DNA of 64,000 nt, from assembly GCA_937872175.1 (NCBI GenBank), contig CALMPI010000010.1:1-64000 (forward strand), read 5' to 3'. How positions within the stretch are numbered: the first letter of the stretch is position 1; every line of letters begins with the position of its first letter. This stretch comes from an uncultured Flavobacteriales bacterium (GTDB taxonomy: Bacteria > Bacteroidota > Bacteroidia > Flavobacteriales_F > PHOS-HE28). Shown one piece after another: positions 40,778-50,545 of the stretch. The notes beneath the pieces are model-generated. The model was not told where the DNA came from and made no database searches. It was given only the letters and a program-made list of their open reading frames with translations. Position numbers and translations under genes: made by a program.

Positions 40778-42118
40778 GTGCGCCCGCTTCCCTTCCTCCT
40801 GCTGATGCTGCTGCTCTGCGGCTGGCACCTGGACCGCGGGCCCAATGACAACACGATGAGCCGTGCCGCGATGGTGGCCGCCCTGGTGGAGCACGGAAGC
40901 CTGTGCATCGACCCCTACCATATGCACACGCAGGACAAGTCGCTGATCGACGGGCACCACTACAGCGACAAGGCCCCGCTTCCGGCGCTGCTGGTGGCGC
41001 CGGTCTACGCCGCGCTGGTGGCGGCCGGTGCGGTGGCCCCCGGGCCTGACGGGCTGCTGACGCCGCAGCTGCTGATGCTGGGCGGTCTGCTGTGCGGCAG
41101 CGTGCCGCTCGCGCTCATCATCACCCTGTGCTGGATGCGGCTCCGTCGACAGGCCACCGCCCTCTCCCCCGTTCTGCTCGCGGCGCTGCCCTTCCTCGGC
41201 TCCTTCCTCTTCGTGTACAGCGGCAGCTTCAACGCCCACCTCCTCGGCGCGCTCTTCGCCCTGCTGGCCTTGATCGCCGTGGAGGACGACCGGCCGTTCG
41301 TGGCCGGGCTGTGGTGCGGCTGCGCGGTGCTGTGCGAATACCCCCTGGCCGTGCTGGCCGGTTGGTGGGCGCTGCGTCCGCTGTGGGGTGAAGGCGCGTG
41401 GCACCACCGGATGCGCAGCAGCCTGCGGTTCATCGCCGGCGGTCTCCCGGCGGCGGTCCTGCTGCTGGTGTACAACACCCTGCTCACCGGCTCACCGTTC
41501 AGCATCGGCTACGAGCACGAAGCCCACTACACCTTCATGCACGACAGCTACGGCCTGGCCCTGCCCTCGCTGTCCGCGCTGTGGGGGCTCACCTTCAGCG
41601 GCTACCGCGGCCTCTTCGTGCACATGCCGGTGCTGCTGGCCGGGCTGCTCGCCTGGGGCCTCAGCACCCGGCGTACGGCTTCATTCCGGTACGACCCCGT
41701 TCTACCGGCCACGCTCCTTCTACTGCTGGTGATCGCCAGCTATCGCATGTGGTGGGGCGGATGGGCCCTGGGGCCGCGGCACCTCAGCGCGGCGGCCGTG
41801 CTGCTGGCGTGGCGCTGGCTTCCGCTCGTGTCCGAGCACCGCTGGCTGCGCCCGCCGGTGGGCGTGCTCGGTGCCTTCGGCCTGTTCGTCGCCGTGGCCG
41901 CCAAGTGCACCGTGTGGTACTCCTTCCCTACCGAGGTCCGGCACCCGCTTCGCGACCGCCTCTGGCCCGCGCTTCGCGACGGCGGATGGACGGACATGCA
42001 GGTGCCGGTCGCCTTCGGCCTCTCCCCCGCCGCCTCTTCCGCCGCGTTCGTGGTGCTGCTCATCACCGTCATGGCCGTTCTTTGGTGGCACGAACGCACA
42101 CGCGGGTCCCTTCCCTGA
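40778..42118 (+). CDS. polytopic membrane protein, GT-C glycosyltransferase-like
   Basis: 446 residues with a GTG start; the first ATG in frame is at 40805. About ten hydrophobic helices. Near the N-terminus SRAAMVAALVEHGSLCIDPY and HHYSDKAPLPALLVAPVY resemble the first periplasmic loop and following helix of GT-C type mannosyl- or glucosyltransferases. A lipid-linked sugar transfer role is inferred only. The stop overlaps the rsmE start by 1 nt (TGATG). Confidence 0.75.
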   Translation: MRPLPFLLLMLLLCGWHLDRGPNDNTMSRAAMVAALVEHGSLCIDPYHMHTQDKSLIDGHHYSDKAPLPALLVAPVYAALVAAGAVAPGPDGLLTPQLLMLGGLLCGSVPLALIITLCWMRLRRQATALSPVLLAALPFLGSFLFVYSGSFNAHLLGALFALLALIAVEDDRPFVAGLWCGCAVLCEYPLAVLAGWWALRPLWGEGAWHHRMRSSLRFIAGGLPAAVLLLVYNTLLTGSPFSIGYEHEAHYTFMHDSYGLALPSLSALWGLTFSGYRGLFVHMPVLLAGLLAWGLSTRRTASFRYDPVLPATLLLLLVIASYRMWWGGWALGPRHLSAAAVLLAWRWLPLVSEHRWLRPPVGVLGAFGLFVAVAAKCTVWYSFPTEVRHPLRDRLWPALRDGGWTDMQVPVAFGLSPAASSAAFVVLLITVMAVLWWHERTRGSLP

Positions 42119-42819
42119 TGCACCGCTTCCACTGCACCGGCCTGCAAGCCCCCGAGGTCCAGCTACCGGAGGAGGAGGCGGCCCATGCCTTGCGCGTGCT
42201 CCGCCTGCGCGACGGCGACGCGGTTGAACTGGTGGACGGCGCAGGGCTGGAGGCGGACGGCGTGCTGCACCTTGTGGGAAAGCACGAGGTCCGTGTGGCC
42301 ATTGGTTCCAGACGCATCCATCCGGCGCCGCGCACGACCGTGCATCTGGCCGTTGCGCCCACCAAGCAGGCCGAGCGCTTCGAGTGGTTCGTGGAGAAGG
42401 CCGTGGAGGTGGGTGTGGAGCGCATCACGCCGCTGGCCACGGCCCGCACCGAACGCGGGCACCTGCGCATCGACCGGCTCCACCGGGTGGCCGTCAGCGC
42501 GATGAAGCAGAGCCGCCGGGCCTGGCTCCCCGCCATCGACCCGCTGACACCGCTTCACGACCTGCTGACGCAACCGCTACCCGCACAGCGCTTCGTGGCC
42601 CACGCCTTCGGCGACCCCGACCCGCTGATGGACGCGTTCGACCCGGCGCAGGATGCGCTGGTGCTCGTGGGCCCCGAGGGCGACTGGACGGATGAAGAGC
42701 TTGGCCTGCTGCTGAACGCCGGTTTCCGGACGGTGGGCCTGGGTGAGGCCCGGCTCCGCACCGAGACGGCGGCCCTGGCGTCCTGCACCTGGATGAGCCT
42801 CGCCCGCCAGCGGCGGTAA
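42118..42819 (+). CDS. rsmE: 16S rRNA (uracil-1498-N3)-methyltransferase
   Basis: 233 residues. The N-terminal PUA-like domain has EEAAHALRVLRLRDGDAVELVDG; the SPOUT methyltransferase domain has KQAERFEWFVEKAVEVGVE and the SAM knot LVGPEGDWTDEEL followed by GLGEARLRTETAA. It methylates U1498 of 16S rRNA in the 30S subunit. Translationally coupled to the upstream membrane protein by a 1-nt overlap; the functional link is not clear. Confidence 0.94.
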   Translation: MHRFHCTGLQAPEVQLPEEEAAHALRVLRLRDGDAVELVDGAGLEADGVLHLVGKHEVRVAIGSRRIHPAPRTTVHLAVAPTKQAERFEWFVEKAVEVGVERITPLATARTERGHLRIDRLHRVAVSAMKQSRRAWLPAIDPLTPLHDLLTQPLPAQRFVAHAFGDPDPLMDAFDPAQDALVLVGPEGDWTDEELGLLLNAGFRTVGLGEARLRTETAALASCTWMSLARQRR

Positions 42820-42824
42820 CTTGC
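42817..42824 (+). promoter_or_regulatory. promoter box 4 nt before the DUF4159 gene
   Basis: TAACTTGC overlaps the rsmE stop codon and is followed by GCCC and the ATG at 42829. Confidence 0.35.
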
Positions 42825-42828
42825 GCCC

Positions 42829-43491
42829 ATGATGCTTCGGTCGGTCCTGCTCGCCCTGCTCTTCCCGTTCCTGTCCGGCACCTCGGCCCAGAGCACCTAC
42901 AGCATCGCCCTGCTCAAGTACAACGGCGGCGGCGACTGGTACGCCAACCCCACGAGCCTGCCCAACCTGGTGCGCTTCTGCAACGCCAACCTCGGCACGC
43001 GCATGAACCCCGATGTGCCCACGGTGGAGGTGGGGTCCAGCGACCTGTTCAACCATCCGCTGGTGCACATGACCGGGCACGGCAACGTGGTGTTCAGCCC
43101 GGCGGAGGCGGAGAACCTGCGCAACTACCTCATCGGTGGCGGCTTCCTGCACATCAGCGACAACTACGGAATGGACCCCTTCATCCGGCCGATGATGAAG
43201 CGCGTGTTCCCCGAGCTGGAATTCGTGGCCCTGCCCTTCGCCCACCCCATCTACCACCAGCGCTACGACTTCGCCGCAGGCCTGCCCAAGGTGCACGAGC
43301 ATGACGACAAGTCCCCTTCGGGCCTCGGCCTCATCTGGGACGGCCGCCTGGTGTGCTTCTACGACCTGGAGTGCGACCTGGGCGACGGCTGGGAGGACCC
43401 CGACGTGCACGGCGACAGCGAGGCGGTGCGCACGAAGGCCCTGCAGATGGGCGCCAACATCGTGCAGTACGTGTTCGCCGGTGTGCCGTAA
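42829..43491 (+). CDS. DUF4159 domain protein
   Basis: 220 residues (219 if the second ATG is used), signal peptide to TSAQ. The DUF4159 domain fills the rest: YSIALLKYNGGGDWYANPTS, a mid HPLVHMTGHGNVVFS, then LRNYLIGGGFLHISDNYGMD. The fold is related to glutamine amidotransferase-like domains without an assigned activity. Exported; often found beside DUF58/MoxR clusters in other genomes, but not here. Confidence 0.88.
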   Translation: MMLRSVLLALLFPFLSGTSAQSTYSIALLKYNGGGDWYANPTSLPNLVRFCNANLGTRMNPDVPTVEVGSSDLFNHPLVHMTGHGNVVFSPAEAENLRNYLIGGGFLHISDNYGMDPFIRPMMKRVFPELEFVALPFAHPIYHQRYDFAAGLPKVHEHDDKSPSGLGLIWDGRLVCFYDLECDLGDGWEDPDVHGDSEAVRTKALQMGANIVQYVFAGVP

Positions 43492-43500
43492 GCACAGGGC

Positions 43501-43586
43501 GTGGCGAGTGACGAGTGGCGAGTGAATGCCTGACGGCCCGAGCGGAGTCGATGAGCGGCATTCACTCGCCACTCGTCACTCGCCAC
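43501..43586. repeat. perfect 30-bp inverted heptamer repeat
   Basis: The left arm 43501-43530 (gtggcga, gtgacga, gtggcga, gtgaatg, cc) is an exact complement of 43557-43586, with a 26-nt spacer. Two more bases of pattern continue to about 43591. It lies between converging genes and could act as a terminator. The 7-bp period and GGCGAGT unit match the other heptamer elements. Confidence 0.95.
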
Positions 43587-43599
43587 TCGCCACACGAAC

Positions 43600-44337
43600 T
43601 CACTTGTTCAACCGCACCACCCGCTTGCGGTAGCGCATGTTGAGCAGCTCCACGATGAAGCTGAAGGCCATGGCCGCGTAGGCGTAGCCCTTGGGGATCT
43701 CGCTGTGGTGCACCGGCTCCAGGCCCTCGAAGAAGAGCATGAAGCCCACCAGCACCAGGAAGGAGAGCGCGAGCATCTTCAGCGATGGGTGCTTCTCGAT
43801 GAAGCCGCTGATGCCGTTGGCGAAGAAGAACATCACGATCATGGCCACCACCACGGCGGCGATCATGATCTCCACGTGCTGGGCGAGCCCGATGGCGGTG
43901 ACGATGCTATCGAAGGAGAACACGGCGTCCACCAGCAGGATCTGCGCCATCAGGGCGCCGAACGAAGCGGGCTTCGCCTTCATCCCGGCGTCCACGTCCT
44001 CCCCCTCCAGCTTGTGGTGGATCTCCTTCACCGCCTTGTAGAGCAGGAAGAGCCCGCCGAAGAACATGATGCAGTTGCGCAGGTTGAACGGATAGCCCAG
44101 CACGGAGAAGAGCGCCCGCTCGCCGTTGTGCACCAGCCAGCCGATGCCGAGCAGCAGGACGGACCGCAGCAGGATGCCGCCCACCATCCAGATACGTCGG
44201 CCCGCGAGCCGCTTCCCTTCGGGCATGCGCCCCAGGATGATGCTGACGAAGATGACGTTGTCGATGCCCAGCACCACCTCCAGCACGGTAAGGGTGATGA
44301 GGCTGACGAGCGCACCGACGGTGAAGAGGTCCTCCAT
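43600..44337 (-). CDS. TerC family integral membrane protein
   Basis: 245 residues from the ATG at 44337. Multi-helix membrane protein with LEVVLGIDNVIFVSIILGRM, the TerC signature with conserved Asp in a helix, and DAVFSFDSIVTAIGL, the repeated second signature. TerC-family proteins are linked to metal (manganese) export or metal loading of exported proteins. It ends 14 bp from the perfect heptamer inverted repeat. Confidence 0.92.
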   Translation of the reverse strand: MEDLFTVGALVSLITLTVLEVVLGIDNVIFVSIILGRMPEGKRLAGRRIWMVGGILLRSVLLLGIGWLVHNGERALFSVLGYPFNLRNCIMFFGGLFLLYKAVKEIHHKLEGEDVDAGMKAKPASFGALMAQILLVDAVFSFDSIVTAIGLAQHVEIMIAAVVVAMIVMFFFANGISGFIEKHPSLKMLALSFLVLVGFMLFFEGLEPVHHSEIPKGYAYAAMAFSFIVELLNMRYRKRVVRLNK

Positions 44338-44341
44338 GGGG

Positions 44342-44349
44342 CGAAGATG
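44342..44349 (-). promoter_or_regulatory. promoter-like box 4 nt before the TerC start
   Basis: On the minus strand this reads CATCTTCG, then CCCC, then the ATG at 44337. The first base differs from TAnnTTTG. Confidence 0.3.
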
Positions 44350-44399
44350 CGAAGGGCAACCTGAACCGGATCCCGGCGTCCACCTGACAAACCTTTCCC

Positions 44400-45212
44400 A
44401 TGAAGGCCATCTCCACGACCGTGGCCCAGTGCTGCTGCATCCTCGGCTTCGGCCAGGTGCTGAACGGGGACTTCGAGGCGCAGCTTCAGCAGTGGACCAG
44501 CACCTGCCCCTCATCCACGGCGGTGAGCATGGATGTTCCGCCCGGAGGTGGACAGTTCAGCGTACAGATGCCCATGCTCACGCCGAACGAGTCCTGCTAC
44601 GTGCTGAACGGCGTTGAGCCGTACATCCACCAGGAGCTTCCTTCGGTCGTCAATGGCGATGACCTGTTCCTGAGCTACTGGCACCAAGGCACCCCCATCG
44701 ACCCCAATGAGGCCGCGTTGATGACGAGCCTGCACCTGTTCGGTTGGTTCGACGCGTTCGACGTGTTCAACCCGCTGCCCAACCAGGGAGGAGGGGTAAA
44801 CGCCGACCCTTGGGCGCTCCGCACGGCGAACTTCACGGTGACGGGTCTGCCGCCAGGCGAGCCCTTGGTGCTGGCCCTTGCCGGACAGGCCTTGGGCAAC
44901 AGCGTGGGCGGTACCGTCCGGTTCGACAACGTCGGGCTGACGGTCAATGGCACGGTCGCGGTGCAGGATCTGGACAAGGCCGGGGTTTCCGCCCATCCGA
45001 TCCCCGCTCAGGAAACGCTCACGATCACGGCGCGAAGCCCCATCGTGGCGGTGCAGCTTCGGGATCCGGCAGGTCAGTTGGTGCGGTCGGAAGTGCGCAT
45101 GATCGGCCCACACACCTGCGCGCTCGAGCTGAACGGGCTCCCGGCCGGGATGTTCCTGGCGACGATCCGGACCACCGACGGATCATCCGTCATCCGTTTC
45201 CCCAAGCAGTGA
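44400..45212 (+). CDS. secreted protein with T9SS-like C-terminal domain
   Basis: 270 residues. A short, Cys-containing signal peptide (MKAISTTVAQCCCILGFGQ) precedes VLNGDFEAQLQQWTS, a galactose-binding-like start. The C-terminal about 80 residues (VSAHPIPAQETLTI to IRFPKQ) match a T9SS type A sorting domain. Function unknown. Divergent from TerC across 62 bp. Confidence 0.78.
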   Translation: MKAISTTVAQCCCILGFGQVLNGDFEAQLQQWTSTCPSSTAVSMDVPPGGGQFSVQMPMLTPNESCYVLNGVEPYIHQELPSVVNGDDLFLSYWHQGTPIDPNEAALMTSLHLFGWFDAFDVFNPLPNQGGGVNADPWALRTANFTVTGLPPGEPLVLALAGQALGNSVGGTVRFDNVGLTVNGTVAVQDLDKAGVSAHPIPAQETLTITARSPIVAVQLRDPAGQLVRSEVRMIGPHTCALELNGLPAGMFLATIRTTDGSSVIRFPKQ

Positions 45213-45383
45213 ACGGCCGGTCTGACCGGGTCGGTGCGTGATACCGGGCCGGGTTCGGCAGGGACCGGAGCGATCCGCCGCGCAACCAAGGGCGGCCGGA
45301 CCGGTATATCGATCGAACGGATCGGCGGATCCGCGTGTACGGGGGGCTGAACGCGGACCGTTCCCCGCACAAACCCCTGCGCC

Positions 45384-46253
45384 ATGTGGACCCTGCTGCT
45401 CCTCGCCTTCATCGCCGTCCTCGCCCTGCTGCTCCACGCCGACGGATGGAGCAATGTGCTCTCCCCCGCCCGCAACGACCTGGTCTTCGCCGGGCGGCAC
45501 CAAGCCTATGGCGCCTACCGCCTGCGCCGCGACCATCAGCGGGTGATGGCCATCGCCATGGTCACCACGATCGCGCTTGTGGGGCTCATCCTGGGTCTGC
45601 CCCGGCTCTTTGCTCCGCCCAGCCTCGGCGTGGCCGCACCCCGGCAGACCGGCATCATCGTGGAACTGGACAAGTTCGCGGCGCAGGCCTCCAAACCCGC
45701 AGCTCCTCAGCCCCAGGCACCGCGCAGCAGCGCCAAAGCCCCGCGCAGCCAGGGCCAGGGCTTCGTGCCGATCGCCGTGGACAGCACCACCGCCGCGCCC
45801 GTGGACAGCAGCACCACGTCGTCCAACGGCACGGGCACCACGGGGTCGAGCACGGACAGCAGCTCGACGGCCGGCCCCACCGGCGGCGACGGGGGCAGCG
45901 GAACGGATGGCGGCACCGGCAGCACCGGGCCGATGGGCATGATGGCCGTGGAGGAGGTGCCGGAGTACCCCGGCGGCATGGAGGCCCTGTACCGCGACCT
46001 GGGCCGCTGGGTGGACTATCCGGAGATCGAACGCACGGCCGGGCGTGAAGGCCGGGTGCTCGTGGGCTTCGTGGTGGACGAGGAAGGCCGCGTGGGCGAG
46101 GTGCGCGTGATCAGCGGGGTGAGCCGCTCGCTCGATGCCGAGGCCGTGCGCGTGGTGAAGCGCATGCCCAAGTGGAAGCCCGGGCGACACGGGGGCAAGG
46201 CCGTGTCCGTCTTCTACGTGCTGCCGATCAACTTCAAGCTGGGCCGGAACTGA
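45384..46253 (+). CDS. energy transducer TonB
   Basis: 289 residues. It has two hydrophobic segments (residues 1-20 and about 55-75) with the Bacteroidota TonB motif NDLVFAGRHQAYGAYRLRRDH between them, a periplasmic Pro/Gln/Ser/Thr/Gly-rich linker (about 100-185) and a C-terminal TonB domain with VEEVPEYPGGMEALYRDLGRWVDYP and RVLVGFVVDEEGRVGEVRVI. It transmits proton-motive force to outer-membrane receptors. The 3' end overlaps the convergent hydrolase gene by 20 bp. Confidence 0.92.
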   Translation: MWTLLLLAFIAVLALLLHADGWSNVLSPARNDLVFAGRHQAYGAYRLRRDHQRVMAIAMVTTIALVGLILGLPRLFAPPSLGVAAPRQTGIIVELDKFAAQASKPAAPQPQAPRSSAKAPRSQGQGFVPIAVDSTTAAPVDSSTTSSNGTGTTGSSTDSSSTAGPTGGDGGSGTDGGTGSTGPMGMMAVEEVPEYPGGMEALYRDLGRWVDYPEIERTAGREGRVLVGFVVDEEGRVGEVRVISGVSRSLDAEAVRVVKRMPKWKPGRHGGKAVSVFYVLPINFKLGRN

Positions 46254-46904
46254 GCGCCTCGCCGGCCAGCGCGCGTTGCACGAGGGCCGAGATCGTGGGC
46301 GCCAAGGTGTGCACCATCAGGTGCCCGCCGCCCTTCACCACCACCGCATCGCGGATGGGTCCCAACGGCATCAGGTGGTCCCGATCGCCGTGCAGATGCA
46401 CCAAGCCCGGCACCGCCCGCGGAGGACCGTTCCACTGCAACACCGCGGCCACCTGCACTTGCAGCTGAGCCGCGGTGTGCACCTCGAGCAGGGCATCCAG
46501 CAGCGCGACATCCTCCGGCGTGTTCGCGCCCATCTGCCACCGCAGGAAGGGTTTCGTGCGCTGGATGAAGGCCCGGGAGAGCAGCTTCTCGGGATGGGTG
46601 CCGCGCAGCACCTTGATCGGCGCCGGCATCTCGTGCGGTCCTTTCCAGCTGGAAATGATCACCACCCGCTGCGGACCGGTCAACGCCGCCAGCTCCTGCG
46701 CCACCAGGCCGCCCATGCTCACGCCCACCAGGGCATGCGGCCGCTCCGCATCGACCTGTGCCGCCAGCACGGACGCGAAGTCCGCCAGGGTGCTCCCCTT
46801 CGGCATCACCGGCCAGTCGTGGGCGATCAGGTGGTGGCCCGGAAGCCGAAGCTTCGCGAACAGCCGATGGTCCGCACCGAGACCAGGGATGAGGTGGACG
46901 TCCA

Positions 46905-46905
<1 letters not shown>
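46234..46905 (-). CDS. alpha/beta hydrolase
   Basis: 223 residues from MDVHLIPGLGADHRLF, the usual oxyanion-loop start. Nucleophile elbow GVSMGG with Ser63; the acid is probably in LHGDRDHLMP and the His in VKGGGHLMV near 203. Soluble and cytoplasmic. The ATG shares one base with the histidine ammonia-lyase stop (TGATG), so the two are coupled, although no pathway link is evident. Confidence 0.85.
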
Positions 46906-48413
<1,508 letters not shown>

Positions 48414-48454
48414 GATCTGCTGTTCGTTCCGCGCTTGACGTTTCCCTGCGATGA

Positions 48455-49003
48455 TCAGAACTGCCTTTCGAAGATGAAGAGGTGCCCCTTCTTCGGATGG
48501 AGGTAATAGAGCGAGCCCAGCTGCCCTTCCCATACCTGGTAGCTTTCCGGTGGATCGAACCAGTCCGGGGCTCCATGCATCTCCTGCCAGTGCTCCAGCC
48601 GCTTGAAGTTGCGGCCCATCACGAAGTCCTTGGCGCGCGGGAACTTCAATTCCATGTAAAGTTCGTACTCCTTCGTCCAGTGCGCCGAGGCCCAGTACTC
48701 CCCGTTCAGCACGTGCATGTCCTCGTCGGGGTCCTGGCCGGCCCAGTAACGGTAGGTCTCCAGCGCGCCGACCACATGCTCATGTTCGCTCTCCCTCTCC
48801 TGGGCGGCTTCGGAGGGTATGGAGTCCTCCATGGCCGGCACTTGCTCCGGGGTCGCGCTTACCACGGTGTCAACGGCCTGAGCGGGCTCCGGACCATCGC
48901 ATCCGAGCATGAGGGAGCCGAGCAACAACGCTGCGATGATGGCGCCGAGCATCTGATGGCACCATGCGCGGTGGAACAGAGGTCCGGATCGCGACACCTT
49001 CAT
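48455..49003 (-). CDS. lipoprotein of unknown function
   Basis: 182 residues from the ATG at 49003, which overlaps the hisS stop by 1 nt (TGATG); an ATG at 48952 gives 165 residues and a more usual lipoprotein signal. Lipobox LMLGC is followed by an acidic linker (about 45-80) and a compact C-terminal part with HVLNGEYWASAHWTKEYELYMEL and EHWQEMHGAPDWFDPP. No family recognised. Outer-membrane lipoprotein by inference. Confidence 0.75.
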   Translation of the reverse strand: MKVSRSGPLFHRAWCHQMLGAIIAALLLGSLMLGCDGPEPAQAVDTVVSATPEQVPAMEDSIPSEAAQERESEHEHVVGALETYRYWAGQDPDEDMHVLNGEYWASAHWTKEYELYMELKFPRAKDFVMGRNFKRLEHWQEMHGAPDWFDPPESYQVWEGQLGSLYYLHPKKGHLFIFERQF

Positions 49004-50391
49004 CACTTGGACGTTGCGTCGGTGGTCCCGAACAGCCCGACAAGCTCCTCCTGCCGCACGGCCTTCTGCTCACCGCTCTTCATGTCCTTCACGGTGATGA
49101 GGCCCTGCTTCAGCTCGTTCTCGCCGAGGATGGCCACATATGGGATGCCCTTGTCGTCAGCGTACTTGAACTGTTTCGCCATCTTGGCCTTGTCCGGGTA
49201 AAGCTCGGCGGCAATGCCCGCGTCGCGCACCGCGCGCAACAGCTTCAGGCAATGCAGCGCTTCGGCCTCGCCGAAGTTGGCGAAGAGCAATCTCGTGCTG
49301 CCACCCAGCTCCGCGGGGAACTTGTTGGTCTCCAGCAGTACGTCGTAGATGCGGTCGGCGCCGAAGCTGATGCCCACGCCGCTCATGCCCTTCAGACCGA
49401 ACACGCCGGTGAGGTCGTCGTAGCGCCCGCCACCGGAGATGCTGCTCCGCAGCGTGCCTTCGTTGGCCTTCACCTCGAAGATGGCGCCGGTGTAGTAGTC
49501 GAGGCCGCGGGCCAGGGTCATGTCGTGTACCCACCGAGCCCAAAGACCAGGTGCTTCATGCCTATTGGCTCGATTGAACACGAAGCTCAATTCGTTCATC
49601 CCTAGGATGCCCGTTTCAATATTGGCCTCAACGAACATGCTCAGTATCATTCCATGGTTCTCAGATGACTTCTGATCTTCCAGTGGAATAAGCCTTTCAT
49701 AGAAGTCTTTCAAGCGTACTATAGCTGCTTGAGAAAATGAAGCACTTCGCATCTCATCTAATACACCACTAACTCCGATTTTATCTTTCTTGTCCATGAT
49801 CGTAATGAACTCAACCATTCGATCTTTGACTCCAAACAATTCGGCGAGTCCAACGAGGACTTTTCTGTTATTGATATAGATGGTAACAGGTAACGATAGG
49901 GTCTCGAAGACTTCGCTTAGTAGGAAAATCAAGTCTACTTCGCTGAGCAAGCTGGTGCTCCCGATCACATCCGCATCACACTGGACGAACTCGCGGTAGC
50001 GACCCTTCTGCGGACGGTCCGCGCGCCATACCGGCTGGATCTGGTAACGCTTGAAGGGGAAGCTGAGCTCGTTCTGGTGCTGCACCACATAGCGCGCGAA
50101 GGGGACGGTGAGGTCGTAGCGCAGTGCTTCATCGGCCAAACCCTTGCTGCGGTCCTCCAACGCACGCTCCAGTTCGGCGCCACGCTTCAGCACCTTGAAG
50201 ATCAACCGATCCCCTTCCTCACCGTACTTGCCGGTGAGGGTCTCCAGGTGCTCCATGGCCGGTGTTTCCAGGGGCAGGAAGCCGTACTTCTGGAAGACCC
50301 GCTCGATGGTGGAGAAGATGTACTTGCGACGGAGCATCTCCTGCGGACCGAAGTCGCGGGTGCCCTTGGGGATGGAAGGCTTTGTGGCCAT
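49003..50391 (-). CDS. hisS: histidyl-tRNA synthetase
   Basis: 462 residues. Class II motif 1 region at the start (PSIPKGTRDFGPQEMLRRKY), motif 2 around YQIQPVWRADRPQKGRYREF, the histidine-specific LARGLDYYTGAIFEV, and motif 3 with GVGISFGADRIYDVLL; a C-terminal anticodon-binding domain follows. It charges tRNA-His. Between about 49550 and 49945 (residues 149-280) the DNA drops to roughly 40 percent GC while both sides are over 60 percent, and codon use shifts to A/T-ending codons, suggesting a recombined internal tract. Confidence 0.95.
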   Translation of the reverse strand: MATKPSIPKGTRDFGPQEMLRRKYIFSTIERVFQKYGFLPLETPAMEHLETLTGKYGEEGDRLIFKVLKRGAELERALEDRSKGLADEALRYDLTVPFARYVVQHQNELSFPFKRYQIQPVWRADRPQKGRYREFVQCDADVIGSTSLLSEVDLIFLLSEVFETLSLPVTIYINNRKVLVGLAELFGVKDRMVEFITIMDKKDKIGVSGVLDEMRSASFSQAAIVRLKDFYERLIPLEDQKSSENHGMILSMFVEANIETGILGMNELSFVFNRANRHEAPGLWARWVHDMTLARGLDYYTGAIFEVKANEGTLRSSISGGGRYDDLTGVFGLKGMSGVGISFGADRIYDVLLETNKFPAELGGSTRLLFANFGEAEALHCLKLLRAVRDAGIAAELYPDKAKMAKQFKYADDKGIPYVAILGENELKQGLITVKDMKSGEQKAVRQEELVGLFGTTDATSK

Positions 50392-50397
50392 GGGCCG

Positions 50398-50405
50398 CGA
50401 AAGTA
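50398..50405 (-). promoter_or_regulatory. promoter box 6 nt before hisS
   Basis: On the minus strand this reads TACTTTCG, then CGGCCC, then the ATG at 50391. Confidence 0.4.
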
Positions 50406-50545
50406 CGGGGCGGGCCCAAGGCCGGATGCACCGACCACTTCACGGAGCGCAGCGGGCCGGGCCACTGCCGGGCGGTCGGAGCGCGTAGATCCCGGTGGGC
50501 ATACCCTTCGTTGACAGGGTCGTCACCGGTCCTTCGAAGGCGGCC

